This document shows positions 50,261-59,203 of a stretch of 64,000 nucleotides of DNA, in pieces (the stretch's first letter is position 1; the number at the start of each line of letters is the position of its first letter). The notes below the pieces were generated by a model that had not been told where the DNA came from, made no database searches, and saw only the letters and a program-made list of their open reading frames with translations. The DNA is taken from positions 1 to 64,000 of the forward strand of contig CACMUP010000006.1 in assembly GCA_902616905.1 (NCBI GenBank), read 5' to 3'. The DNA comes from an uncultured Bacteroidota bacterium. GTDB taxonomy: Bacteria; Bacteroidota; Bacteroidia; Flavobacteriales; Flavobacteriaceae. The position numbers and the translations under genes are program-made.

Positions 50261-51901
50261 TTAATCTATAACTTCCCTAATAGGATTACCTTTACCATCA
50301 TTCGTAATGTTGAACCCAACTAGGAGTGAATCTTGCCTATCATCTTTAATTATTCTAGATAATACGTTATCCGTTTTGTTTACTTTTTTAAAGAGGATGT
50401 CAAATTCAACCTTTTTGTCAAAATTCCAAATTCTCTCTATAAAAAAGGGTAATCTTTTTCTGATACTTGGGATTTCACTTTCATCTGTTTGCTCCCATGA
50501 ACACATTTGAGCGCCAATAACATTTTCGTTTCTGTCTAATTGAATTGGATTTTTGTATGCAAATGATTTGTGCCACCAGTTTTCCCATTTCCACATATTC
50601 CAATCATAAATTTTTTCTGGACCCCATTTCAAGGGTAAAATATTAGGATCAGGATTTCCACTTCGTACAACGTATAAAGGCATCCAAGACGTATTTACTA
50701 ATTTATAACCATCTTCCACTAAATGATTGGGTAAGTTATATAACGATTCAAACTCAAATACTGTTATGTCTTTAGGAATCTCTATTTTACCATTTCTAGA
50801 AAATCCTTCCCAGACAAACATTTGCTTTCCCTTACTTTTAAAAAAATCATTCATCCTAACAATAAAGTATCTGTAAAGCTCGTGTATATCATTTCCCAAT
50901 TTATTTTTTTTCATGAAGTCTTGGACATAGGGGTCATCAGCAATAACTTTTAAATTTGCCTCATCAGCGCCAAGATGAAAATACGGAGATGTGTGAAAAG
51001 TGTCCATAACCTCTACAAATAACTTTTCAAGGGAATTGTAAACATCTTCTTTGCCGATATTTAACACATTTGCAAATTCTAATTTACCCCCAAATAAATC
51101 CTCAGGCCTCTTTTCTAGGCTAGTAGTTGAAAAAATTTCCGGGTATTTTTTTACAAACTGCATTGAATGACCAGGAACATCTATTTCAGGAATGATAATA
51201 ACCCCCCTTTGGTAAGCGTAATCAACAAAAGATGAAAGTTCTTTCTTAGTATAATGATTATCTTTTGTCTGAAGTTTTGGAAAATTTTCAGAAGGGAAAG
51301 TGAACAACTGATCATCAGTTAGATGAAACTGTAAATAATTTACCTTGTAGAAAGAAGCAAGGTCGATTAATTTATAAATTGTTTCGGCTGAGTGCCACTT
51401 TCTTGCTAAATCAACAAGAAGTCCTCTATAGATAGCATCTGGATTATCTTTTATTGTTAAAATTGGAAAAGTCATTCTTCCTTTTTCGTTTACAGATAAC
51501 TGTAAAAGTGTAGATCTTGCCATTTTGATTGCACTTAATGATCCCCCCTTTATTATAATTTTATTACGAATACTAATTTCATATTCCTCATCATTAAGTT
51601 CTTTGTCAATTTCTAAGTATATATTAGACATATTTTTGTTTGTGACAAGTTCAAATGAATTAGAATAACTAAGTTTTTTAAAGTCATTTGAAATTAAATC
51701 ATATAAATTTTTAAATTCATTAAAGTTGGCAAAGACCTTAATTTTTTTGGAAAGTAAAATATGTTTGCTGGAATCTATTAGGTTTAAATTCTTCGGTAAG
51801 GGTACTACATTAATATTGACCTCTTTGTTGATATATTTTACTTTTTTCGAACATGAAAACAAGATAGTTGATAAAAGTAAAAATCTTGTAATTTTTTTCA
51901 T
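50261..51901 (-). CDS. GH20 beta-N-acetylhexosaminidase lipoprotein
   Basis: A 546-residue glycoside hydrolase removing terminal GlcNAc/GalNAc from chitin- or peptidoglycan-type glycans. Lipoprotein signal ending at Cys17 (ILFSC). An N-terminal GH20b-like domain is followed by the TIM barrel: YRGLLVDLARKWH, QFHLTDDQLF, IIPEIDVPGHSM and YFHLGADEAN with the catalytic Asp313-Glu314 pair for substrate-assisted cleavage. The C-terminal tryptophan-rich segment (WENWWHKSF, CSWEQTDES) lines the pocket. It stands alone, flanked by gaps of over 300 bases. Confidence 0.93.
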   Translation of the reverse strand: MKKITRFLLLSTILFSCSKKVKYINKEVNINVVPLPKNLNLIDSSKHILLSKKIKVFANFNEFKNLYDLISNDFKKLSYSNSFELVTNKNMSNIYLEIDKELNDEEYEISIRNKIIIKGGSLSAIKMARSTLLQLSVNEKGRMTFPILTIKDNPDAIYRGLLVDLARKWHSAETIYKLIDLASFYKVNYLQFHLTDDQLFTFPSENFPKLQTKDNHYTKKELSSFVDYAYQRGVIIIPEIDVPGHSMQFVKKYPEIFSTTSLEKRPEDLFGGKLEFANVLNIGKEDVYNSLEKLFVEVMDTFHTSPYFHLGADEANLKVIADDPYVQDFMKKNKLGNDIHELYRYFIVRMNDFFKSKGKQMFVWEGFSRNGKIEIPKDITVFEFESLYNLPNHLVEDGYKLVNTSWMPLYVVRSGNPDPNILPLKWGPEKIYDWNMWKWENWWHKSFAYKNPIQLDRNENVIGAQMCSWEQTDESEIPSIRKRLPFFIERIWNFDKKVEFDILFKKVNKTDNVLSRIIKDDRQDSLLVGFNITNDGKGNPIREVID

Positions 51902-52295
51902 GGTATAAAGTTAAAAATTAACAATTAACCTATAATTTTTCCTTTTTTCAAAACAACAATTTGTTACTAAAAAAAATTAGTACAGAGTCGATTTTCAAAT
52001 TATAATGTTAAGATATTTAATTTAGAAATTAAACTGACATATAAATATACTGTTTCTAAAATGGGTGTAAATTTGTGGTATAAAAGAAAACTTGCTCGAG
52101 TTCATATACCACCTTATTAGTTGGGTATTTAATATTTATATTTAGACTATCATTAATTTTTTTTAAAAAAACCTTTATTTCCTTAAAAATTATGGAATAA
52201 AATTAAATTTTGTTTATAATTTTTTTTTTAAAAATAAAATAAATCGAAAAGTTAATTTCTAATCGATAATTTAATGCAGTAATAAATTTTATTGT
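51902..52295. other. 394-base gene-free divergent region
   Basis: It separates the divergent GH20 and amidotransferase-like genes. No protein-coding frame above 20 codons with a start and no RNA gene is evident. The one structured element is a perfect 8-bp repeat at 52075-52112, listed separately. The last 150 bases are nearly pure A/T. Confidence 0.5.
52075..52112. repeat. 8-bp perfect inverted repeat with nested arms
   Basis: GTGGTATA (52075-52082) and TATACCAC (52105-52112) are exact complements; inside them AACT (52089-52092) pairs with AGTT (52099-52102). The GC content is higher than in the surrounding AT-rich spacer. No T-run follows. It could be an operator or a small structured RNA; nothing more can be said. 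Confidence 0.4.
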
Positions 52296-53654
52296 ATGAA
52301 GTTGTCAAGAACCGATTCTGGTTTTTTTAGACCTGGTAAATCAAATCTTTCCTCGATTCAAACTTTATTAGGAGATTTTATAAACGATAGGGATTCTCCT
52401 AGCCTGATTCGGAAATTTCATGAAAATAAAGTTGAAGGGTTGTCAAACTCCTCTTGGGGTAAAAGTGAACCTTTAGAAAAAGTAGTAATCGATAATGAGG
52501 ACCTAGTTAAAATCTTAAATCATCCGAAAATGCTAAAAAACTCAATATGCATAATTGAGCCTGCTGAGCATGTGGGAACAAATTTAGCTGGAGAAAACGT
52601 TAGGGCCTCATCTAACATAGCTTACTTGTCTCAATTTATCGCCGATTGTGACTCTATTTTGATTCCATTGTGGTGTTCAAAAGAATTAGATCATTCACTT
52701 ATAATTGATCTGTTAAATGGATGTTTAGCTTATTTTATTGAAGGTGGATATCCGTCGGTAAAAGATCATAAAACATTTTATAACTTGAATTTTGGACTCA
52801 ATGAATTACAAATTTTAACGGAGAAAATGCTAATTTCTAGGGAACTTAAAACAGCACCCGGAATTTTTATTTGTTTGGGACACCAACTTGCAGCACAAGC
52901 ACATATTAAACTATTAAAAAAAGCAACTAAAGAGGTTTTAGAAAAACTTAATCCAGATACTTTCTCCATAAGTTCACATTATCAAAATTTAATTGAAACA
53001 TCTAAGAGTATAATCAAAGTTGGAGAAAATTTAAGTGTATATAAAGACAATAGCTTAGTCGCCAAAGGATGGAATGATCCACTTTTTGCAGTTGCTTTAA
53101 ATGAGGTTCCAGAAGTTGGCCAAGTTGAACTTCAACATTATTCACACACAGGAGATCATCCAAGTTCAGATTTTCAAAAATTACTAATGTATCATGATCT
53201 TTCTAGTGAACTTGACATCGGAGTTATAGAACAATCAATTACATATGAAAAAAATTTAAACATTGTAATGTTTCATAGTGATGAAGTCAATGAAGAGGCA
53301 ATTTTGTTTTCTAATTGGGCTTATGGAGAATTAAGAAAGGCTCTTTTCCCGGCTAGAAAGGAGTTATCAGTGTCAGAGAATGCATGGCTTTTAAAACTTC
53401 CTACTTCAATAGAAATAGTCTGTTCAACTTTTGCTGAAGCTAAAATATGTACAGAGGTTGCAGCAACTTGTATTAACTATATGGACTACGAAACAAAAGT
53501 AATCAGACGATCATTTAGTTTTCAATTCCATCCAGAGCTATTAAACGATTTAAGAGAATTTAGATTAGCGGGTGTTCCAAAGTATGATAAATTAAAAAAT
53601 GATGATGGAATAAGAATGCTTATGAGAGTAATCTACGAGTCTATTACTGATTAA
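52296..53654 (+). CDS. Class I glutamine amidotransferase-like protein of unknown role
   Basis: A 452-residue protein without an attached synthase domain. The nucleophile elbow GIFICLGHQLAAQ has Cys193, and SFQFHPELL has His412 and Glu414, so a complete Cys-His-Glu triad is present, as in GuaA, TrpG or CarA glutaminase domains. Those domains are about 190 residues; here about 180 residues precede the elbow region and about 215 separate the Cys from the His, so there are large extensions and insertions. Conserved-looking stretches such as EPAEHVGTNLAGENVRAS and HYSHTGDHPSSDFQ are not from any family I know. It stands alone, followed by tRNA-Ser. Confidence 0.68.
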   Translation: MKLSRTDSGFFRPGKSNLSSIQTLLGDFINDRDSPSLIRKFHENKVEGLSNSSWGKSEPLEKVVIDNEDLVKILNHPKMLKNSICIIEPAEHVGTNLAGENVRASSNIAYLSQFIADCDSILIPLWCSKELDHSLIIDLLNGCLAYFIEGGYPSVKDHKTFYNLNFGLNELQILTEKMLISRELKTAPGIFICLGHQLAAQAHIKLLKKATKEVLEKLNPDTFSISSHYQNLIETSKSIIKVGENLSVYKDNSLVAKGWNDPLFAVALNEVPEVGQVELQHYSHTGDHPSSDFQKLLMYHDLSSELDIGVIEQSITYEKNLNIVMFHSDEVNEEAILFSNWAYGELRKALFPARKELSVSENAWLLKLPTSIEIVCSTFAEAKICTEVAATCINYMDYETKVIRRSFSFQFHPELLNDLREFRLAGVPKYDKLKNDDGIRMLMRVIYESITD

Positions 53655-53672
53655 AACCAATCTCTAATTTAG

Positions 53673-53762
53673 TAGAGAGGAAGGGATTCGAACCCTCGAT
53701 CCCAATGCAATTGGAATACACACTTTCCAGGCGTGCGCCTTCGACCGCTCGGCCACCTCTCT
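53673..53762 (-). tRNA. tRNA-Ser(GGA)
   Basis: A class II tRNA on the minus strand. The acceptor stem AGAGAGG/CCTCTCT has 7 bp; the D arm is GCCGAGCGGTCGAAGGC; the anticodon loop CTGGAAA gives anticodon GGA; a long variable arm follows; the T arm is GGGTTCGAATCCC. No CCA is encoded (ACT follows). The GGA anticodon reads UCC/UCU serine codons. Confidence 0.93.
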
Positions 53763-53813
53763 CTAGATAATAAAGTCAAATAAAGTAAAAATATATCTTT
53801 TTAAAAAATTACT

Positions 53814-54596
53814 TTAACTTTTAATACGTGATATTTGATTATCAAAAATAGCTTTTGAGTTTTTAGATGTAATTCTACTAATTTCATCTGCTGATAATTT
53901 GTAGCAATGAGCAATTTTATCTCTTATTAATGATAAATATGCGCTTTGGTTTCTTTTTCCTCGATTGGGTGATGGAGCTAAATATGGTGAATCGGTTTCC
54001 ATTACGATAGAGTCTAACGGTATTTTATCTAAAAATTGATTAATTTTTCCGTTCTTAAATGTTATCACTCCTCCTATTCCCAATTTTAAATTATATTCAA
54101 TTGCGCGATAAGCTTGCTCCAAACTTCCAGTAAAACAATGAAAAATACCATAAAGATTCTCATCCTTCTGACCTTCTAACACCTCAAATACTTCATCAAA
54201 AGCATCACGACAGTGAATTACTACGGGAAGCATCTTTGACTTTGCCCAACTTATTTGTAAATCAAATGCCCTTTGCTGATTAATTTGAAAACTTTTATCC
54301 CAATACAAATCAATTCCAATTTCTCCTATTGCAGAAAATTTTCTAATGTCTATATAGTGCTTAACTAAATTCAGTTCTTCCTCGTAGTTCTCTTTGACAT
54401 GGGTTGGATGAAGACCCATCATTAAATGCACTTGATCAGGGTAGGCTTTTTCTAAATCAAACATTCGTTTGTGATATTTACTATCAATAGCAGGAATATA
54501 AAAATCAGTAATCCCTTCTGAAATGGCACTTTTAATTACTTCATCCCTATCCTGGTCAAAAGCCTCAACATATAAGTGAGTATGTGTATCTATCAA
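53814..54596 (-). CDS. tatD: TatD-family metal-dependent hydrolase (DNase)
   Basis: A 260-residue TIM-barrel hydrolase. Metal ligands are seen in IDTHTHL (His5, His7), GEIGIDLYW (Glu), VVIHCRDAF, GIFHCFTGSLEQA and VMETDSPYLAPSPNRGKRN. TatD proteins are 3'-5' exonucleases acting in DNA repair or degradation, and some may act on tRNA. It is divergent from the retropepsin-like gene and 51 bases downstream of tRNA-Ser on the same strand. Confidence 0.92.
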   Translation of the reverse strand: MIDTHTHLYVEAFDQDRDEVIKSAISEGITDFYIPAIDSKYHKRMFDLEKAYPDQVHLMMGLHPTHVKENYEEELNLVKHYIDIRKFSAIGEIGIDLYWDKSFQINQQRAFDLQISWAKSKMLPVVIHCRDAFDEVFEVLEGQKDENLYGIFHCFTGSLEQAYRAIEYNLKLGIGGVITFKNGKINQFLDKIPLDSIVMETDSPYLAPSPNRGKRNQSAYLSLIRDKIAHCYKLSADEISRITSKNSKAIFDNQISRIKS

Positions 54597-54694
54597 TTTA
54601 ATATATTTTAGATTATAAAAATAGTTAATCTATATTAGTGAACGTTTATATGATACGTAAAGCGTATTTTTGACTAAGATGAAAATTACTAATT

Positions 54695-55090
54695 ATGTAT
54701 GTAACCTTGAGGTTTACAAGAACTAAGCACCTATTGTGTAGGGCACGAATAAACAAAATAAACGCAATACTCCTTATTGATACTGGTGCATCAAACAGCT
54801 GCATACATAGTAAATTAAAAGAGCAATTTGGACTAAGGTCTAAAGGAAATCCTTTTGATGCTTCTGGTGCAAGCGAAGGTAAGATGACTGCAACCATGAC
54901 ACAAAAATGTGAGCTTTACCTTGGAAGACACAAGATAGGTAAACACGCTTTTGTACTACTAGATTTAACTCATATTAATCAAACACTGCTTTCGCAAAGA
55001 ACAAATTCAATAGACGGCATTTTAGGGGCTGATTTTTTAATGAAAAAGAAAATTATAATTGACTACGGGAGAAGGAGACTAATTCTATAA
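54695..55090 (+). CDS. Small retropepsin-like aspartic protease
   Basis: A 131-residue single-domain protein. Catalytic motif [12 protein letters not shown] (Asp29-Thr-Gly-Ala-Ser) after the first hairpin, a flap-like glycine-rich segment (DASGASEGK), and the second hallmark DGILGADFL, hydrophobic-Gly before a helix, near residue 107. This matches clan AA retropepsin-like proteases acting as homodimers, similar to bacterial gag-polyprotein-like proteases. It has no signal peptide and no membrane segment, so it should be cytosolic. It ends 6 bases inside the convergent odhB. Substrate unknown. Confidence 0.8.
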   Translation: MYVTLRFTRTKHLLCRARINKINAILLIDTGASNSCIHSKLKEQFGLRSKGNPFDASGASEGKMTATMTQKCELYLGRHKIGKHAFVLLDLTHINQTLLSQRTNSIDGILGADFLMKKKIIIDYGRRRLIL

Positions 55091-56299
55091 TTCCAAAGCT
55101 TTTTTTGGATCTCCTTCCATTAAAATATCCAGGGGATTTTCGAGAGCTTCTTTAACAGCTACTAAAAAACCAACTGACTCCCTCCCATCAATTATACGAT
55201 GGTCATAAGAGAGAGCGAGATACATCATAGGGCTAATCACTACTTTACCATTTTTAGCTATTGGTCTTTCTATGATATTATGCATTCCTAAAATACCAGA
55301 CTGTGGAGGATTTACAATTGGAGTAGAAAGCATAGATCCAAAAACGCCTCCATTAGATATTGTAAATGTACCTCCTGTCATATCATCCACGGTAATTTTT
55401 CCATCTCGAGCTTTTACTGCTAAACGACCAATTTCTTGTTCAATACCAGAAAAACTTAATGTCTCAGCGTTTCGAACCACTGGAACCATAAGCCCTTTTG
55501 GTCCAGAAACAGCAACACTGATATCACAATAATCATAACTAATTTTATAATCTCCGTCCATCATTGAATTTACATCAGGATAAAGTTTAAGTGCGCGTAC
55601 AACTGCTTTAGTAAAGAAACTCATAAAACCGAGCTTTACACCATGCTTTTCCAAGAAGCTGTCTTTATATTTTTTTCGCAAATCAAATATTGGAGCCATG
55701 TCTGCTTCGTTAAAAGTGGTCAGCATGGCGGTTTCGTTCTTAGCAGCAACAAGTCGTTCGGCAACTTTTCTTCTGAGCATTGAAAGTTTAGATCGGTCTT
55801 GACCGCGATCACCCCAATCGGGTTGCGTTCCCATAGAAGGAACTGCCTTAACGGCATCTTCTTTGGTTATTCTTCCACCTCTTCCCGTTCCTTGAATTGA
55901 AGCAGCATCCACTCCTTTCTCTGCAATGATTTTACGAGCTGCTGGGGAAGGTGTTTGTGAGGCATAAATACTGGTTTGTTCAGGTGCTGGATTTTTTGGG
56001 GCTGACTCTATAGCCTCTGGTGCTGCTGAGCTATCTGTTGTTGAAGCTCCAGCTTCGGCTTCACCTTCCGTATCGATTAAACATACTACAGCTCCTACTT
56101 CAACTGCATCACCTTCTTCTGCTTTAAGCGTTATCGTTCCACTAACCTCTGCTGGAAGCTCTAAAGTGGCTTTGTCAGAATCCACTTCAGCTATCGCTTG
56201 ATCTTTTTCGACATAATCTCCGTCCACTACCAACCATTGGGCAATTTCAACTTCTGTAATAGATTCGCCCGGAGAGGGGACTTTCATTTCTAAAATCAT
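55085..56299 (-). CDS. odhB: Dihydrolipoamide succinyltransferase (E2 of 2-oxoglutarate dehydrogenase)
   Basis: A 404-residue E2. One N-terminal lipoyl domain with the lipoylated Lys in [12 protein letters not shown], an Ala/Pro-rich linker (about 80-110), a peripheral-subunit-binding domain ([28 protein letters not shown]) and the catalytic domain ending in [16 protein letters not shown] with the His of the acyltransferase site. One lipoyl domain plus the adjacent sucA gene argue for the succinyl enzyme. It starts 3 bases after sucA ends. Confidence 0.95.
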   Translation of the reverse strand: MILEMKVPSPGESITEVEIAQWLVVDGDYVEKDQAIAEVDSDKATLELPAEVSGTITLKAEEGDAVEVGAVVCLIDTEGEAEAGASTTDSSAAPEAIESAPKNPAPEQTSIYASQTPSPAARKIIAEKGVDAASIQGTGRGGRITKEDAVKAVPSMGTQPDWGDRGQDRSKLSMLRRKVAERLVAAKNETAMLTTFNEADMAPIFDLRKKYKDSFLEKHGVKLGFMSFFTKAVVRALKLYPDVNSMMDGDYKISYDYCDISVAVSGPKGLMVPVVRNAETLSFSGIEQEIGRLAVKARDGKITVDDMTGGTFTISNGGVFGSMLSTPIVNPPQSGILGMHNIIERPIAKNGKVVISPMMYLALSYDHRIIDGRESVGFLVAVKEALENPLDILMEGDPKKALEL

Positions 56300-56302
56300 G
56301 AT

Positions 56303-59068
56303 TTACTTCTTTACTTTTCTAATAAAATTGTCTTGTGAGGGATCAAAAACATAATCAATCACCTGTTGATGTCTTCTTTGAAAACGCATCGCACTGCCTG
56401 CTGCTGGAGCACCGTAATACCTTCTACTTGCAGGTCTAAATTTTGTGGCTGCTTCCCATTGCAATAACAGATAACTCCAAGCTCCCATATTGCGTGGTTC
56501 CTCTTGCGCCCAAACCCAATCCGTTGTTTTGGGAAACTGAGCCATATGTTGATCTATTTCTTTAATTGGTAAAGGGAATAATTGTTCGATACGAATGAGA
56601 GCAACATCCATACGCCCCCTTTTTTCTCGTTCCTCCTCCAAGTCGTAATAAAATTTACCTGAGCAAAGTACTACCGTTTTTACTTCCTTAGGGCTAATAT
56701 CAGGATCACCTATTACTGCTTGAAAACTTCCGTGTATCAAATCTCTTTTAGCAGAAACCGCTTTAGGATGGCGCAACAAACTTTTTGGAGTAAAGACTAC
56801 TAACGGTTTTCTAAATTTAGTTTTCATTTGCCGTCTCAGCAAATGAAACATATTGGCTGGTGTCGTACAATTGGCGACAAACATATTATCTTTTGCACAC
56901 AATTGTAGGTAGCGCTCCATTCGTGCTGAAGAATGCTCAGCTCCCTGGCCTTCATAACCGTGGGGGAGCAACAAAACAATTCCATTTTGCAATTTCCATT
57001 TGTCCTCAGCTGATGATATATATTGATCCAACATTATTTGTGCTCCATTAGAAAAATCACCGAACTGAGCTTCCCATAATGTTAGTGTATTAGGACTTGC
57101 CATTGCATAACCGTAATCAAATCCCAAAACTCCATATTCGGATAATAATGAATTGTAAATACGAAAACGACCCTGCTTTTTTGGATCAATCTGATTGAGT
57201 AAGATCACTTCTTCCTCTGCACTCTCTGTTTTGATAACCGCGTGACGATGTGAAAAAGTTCCCCGCTCAACATCTTGCCCAGACATACGCACATTAAAGC
57301 CCTCTTGGAGTAAAGTCCCGTAAGCTAATAGCTCACCCATTGCCCAATCGAGGTTGTCCTTTTCAAAATACATGGCTTTGCGATCAGCAACTAGACGCTC
57401 AATTTTTCGAAGAAACTTTTGATCTCCAGGCAGTTTGCTTATAGCTTCTGCAACCTGATCAAGATCTTTTTTAGCGACAGCTGTTGAAACAAGCTTCATC
57501 ATTTCAGCCTCTTCAACCCTGTTGAAAGTTTTCCACTCGTCTTCCATAAAGGGAGTAATTATTGTAGTTTCTAATTTTCTTGAATCTTCAAGATCGTCTT
57601 CCAAAATAATTTTATACTGTCTTTCTAACTCTTCAACATATCCTTTTTCTATAAAACCATTTTGAATTAACGTTGCTGCATAAATATCTCTAGGATTTGG
57701 ATGTTTGGAGATAGCTTTATAAAGTTCTGGTTGTGTAAATCTGGGTTCGTCTCCTTCATTATGACCATATTTTCTATATCCCAACAAATCGATAAATACG
57801 TCTTGTCCAAAACGCATTCTATAGTCAAGCGCGAAAAGCGTAGCATGGACAACCGCTTCTACATCATCTGAATTAACATGTAAAACAGGTGAAAGGGTAA
57901 CCTTAGCAACATCTGTACAATATGTACTCGATCGAGCATCTAAGTAGTTGGTTGTAAATCCAATTTGATTGTTAACAACAATATGTACTGTTCCTCCTGT
58001 GCCATAACCCTTAAGTTTTGCCATTTGAACAATCTCGTATGGTAATCCCTGTCCAGCGATAGCTGCATCTCCATGCACAATGATAGGTAAAACTTTATTA
58101 GTATCGCCTTCAAATTTATTCTCTAGTTTAGCTCTTGTAATCCCCTCTACTACTGCGCCTACAGTCTCTAAATGAGATGGATTAGGAGCGATATTCATGT
58201 TAATTTTTTTACCATTATCCGTTATCCTTTGAGAACTCCAGCCTAGATGATATTTAACGTCTCCATCAAAAATAACCTCTTTGTAATCTTTACCATCAAA
58301 TTCACTGAAAATATCTTTTGTCGATTTTCCAAAAATATTAGTTAAAGTATTTAATCGTCCTCGGTGAGCCATTCCCATAACAAACTCTTCAACTCCTTGA
58401 TTTGCAGCAGCTTCAACTACTGCATCTAAAGCAGGAATTAGAGATTCTCCCCCTTCTAAAGAAAACCGTTTTTGCCCTACATATTTGGTATGTAAAAAAT
58501 TTTCGAAACTTACAGCTTCATTTAATTTTTTTAAAATATGTTTTTTCTGTTTTTCAGAAAAGTTAGGATGATTGTCATTGACATTCAACCGATTTTGGAT
58601 CCAGTTGACTTTTTCTGGATTTCGAATATACATATATTCAATTCCAATAGAATCGCAATAAATACGCTTTAAATGATGAATGATTGTTTCTAAACTACTA
58701 GGACCTATGCCCATAATATCCCCTGCGTTAAAAATAATTTGAAGGTCAGACTTTGAAAGTCCAAAGTTTTCGATATCCAGGGTTGGACTATATTTTCTTC
58801 GATCTCTAACAGGGTTTGTTTTTGTAAATAAATGTCCTCGACTTCTATAGCCATCAATCAATTTTACCACTCTGAACTCTTTCTGCAAATGCTCTGGCAC
58901 CTCGACAGTATCGATCGATGTAGAACTGTTACTTTCTATCCCAAAGTCAAAGCCTTGAAAAAAAGCTCTCCAACTGGGCTCTACACTATCAGGTTGTTGT
59001 AAATACTGGTCATACAGTGATGCAAAATGAGCTGTATGGGCAGCGTTTAAAAACGAATAATTATCCAT
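56303..59068 (-). CDS. sucA: 2-oxoglutarate dehydrogenase E1 component
   Basis: A 921-residue thiamine diphosphate enzyme of the TCA cycle. I chose MDNYSFLNAAHTAHF because the upstream ATG at 59098 would lie on the promoter element. Visible: FEENFLHTKYVGQKRFSLEG-like motifs, GMAHRGRLNTLTNIFGK, IVHGDAAIAGQGLPYEIVQ with the ThDP Asp, VNNQIGFTT, then GQDVERGTFSHRHAV, EAQFGDFSNGAQIMLDQYI and PHGYEGQGAEHSSARMERYLQ in part, and RIEQLFPLP near the end. Complete length. Confidence 0.96.
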   Translation of the reverse strand: MDNYSFLNAAHTAHFASLYDQYLQQPDSVEPSWRAFFQGFDFGIESNSSTSIDTVEVPEHLQKEFRVVKLIDGYRSRGHLFTKTNPVRDRRKYSPTLDIENFGLSKSDLQIIFNAGDIMGIGPSSLETIIHHLKRIYCDSIGIEYMYIRNPEKVNWIQNRLNVNDNHPNFSEKQKKHILKKLNEAVSFENFLHTKYVGQKRFSLEGGESLIPALDAVVEAAANQGVEEFVMGMAHRGRLNTLTNIFGKSTKDIFSEFDGKDYKEVIFDGDVKYHLGWSSQRITDNGKKINMNIAPNPSHLETVGAVVEGITRAKLENKFEGDTNKVLPIIVHGDAAIAGQGLPYEIVQMAKLKGYGTGGTVHIVVNNQIGFTTNYLDARSSTYCTDVAKVTLSPVLHVNSDDVEAVVHATLFALDYRMRFGQDVFIDLLGYRKYGHNEGDEPRFTQPELYKAISKHPNPRDIYAATLIQNGFIEKGYVEELERQYKIILEDDLEDSRKLETTIITPFMEDEWKTFNRVEEAEMMKLVSTAVAKKDLDQVAEAISKLPGDQKFLRKIERLVADRKAMYFEKDNLDWAMGELLAYGTLLQEGFNVRMSGQDVERGTFSHRHAVIKTESAEEEVILLNQIDPKKQGRFRIYNSLLSEYGVLGFDYGYAMASPNTLTLWEAQFGDFSNGAQIMLDQYISSAEDKWKLQNGIVLLLPHGYEGQGAEHSSARMERYLQLCAKDNMFVANCTTPANMFHLLRRQMKTKFRKPLVVFTPKSLLRHPKAVSAKRDLIHGSFQAVIGDPDISPKEVKTVVLCSGKFYYDLEEEREKRGRMDVALIRIEQLFPLPIKEIDQHMAQFPKTTDWVWAQEEPRNMGAWSYLLLQWEAATKFRPASRRYYGAPAAGSAMRFQRRHQQVIDYVFDPSQDNFIRKVKK

Positions 59069-59095
59069 GCAGTAAGTGCTTCTAAAGTCCAACAA

Positions 59096-59103
59096 CAAAA
59101 TTA
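59096..59103 (-). promoter_or_regulatory. -7 promoter element of sucA-odhB (TAATTTTG)
   Basis: Minus-strand TAATTTTG matches TAnnTTTG exactly, 28 bases before the sucA ATG chosen here, which independently argues against the longer reading starting at 59098. Confidence 0.47.
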
Positions 59104-59122
59104 CAATTTTTGATTGAAGTGC

Positions 59123-59153
59123 TTCTCTATTTATTTAAAAATAAATCGGAGAA
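59123..59153. repeat. Extended inverted repeat between sucA and umuC
   Basis: ATTTATTT (59129-59136) and AAATAAAT (59139-59146) are perfect complements around AA, and the outer arms TTCTC (59123-59127) and GAGAA (59149-59153) also pair. It lies 51 bases before the umuC ATG, between the divergent umuC and sucA promoters, and could be an SOS or other operator. AT palindromes arise easily here, but the GC-containing outer arms are less likely by chance. Confidence 0.45.
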
Positions 59154-59203
59154 AAAAGTAAACTTATATCTAAACTTAAGGAACATTTTAATATCTTTTG
59201 CAC

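Noticed and set aside
57667-57852. Short frames inside sucA and other large genes
   Set aside because: They are antisense or shifted shadows of well-supported genes with no start context or family pattern.
59069-59098. Longer sucA reading starting at 59098
   Set aside because: The extra ten residues are not typical of the family and the upstream ATG coincides with an exact -7 promoter element.
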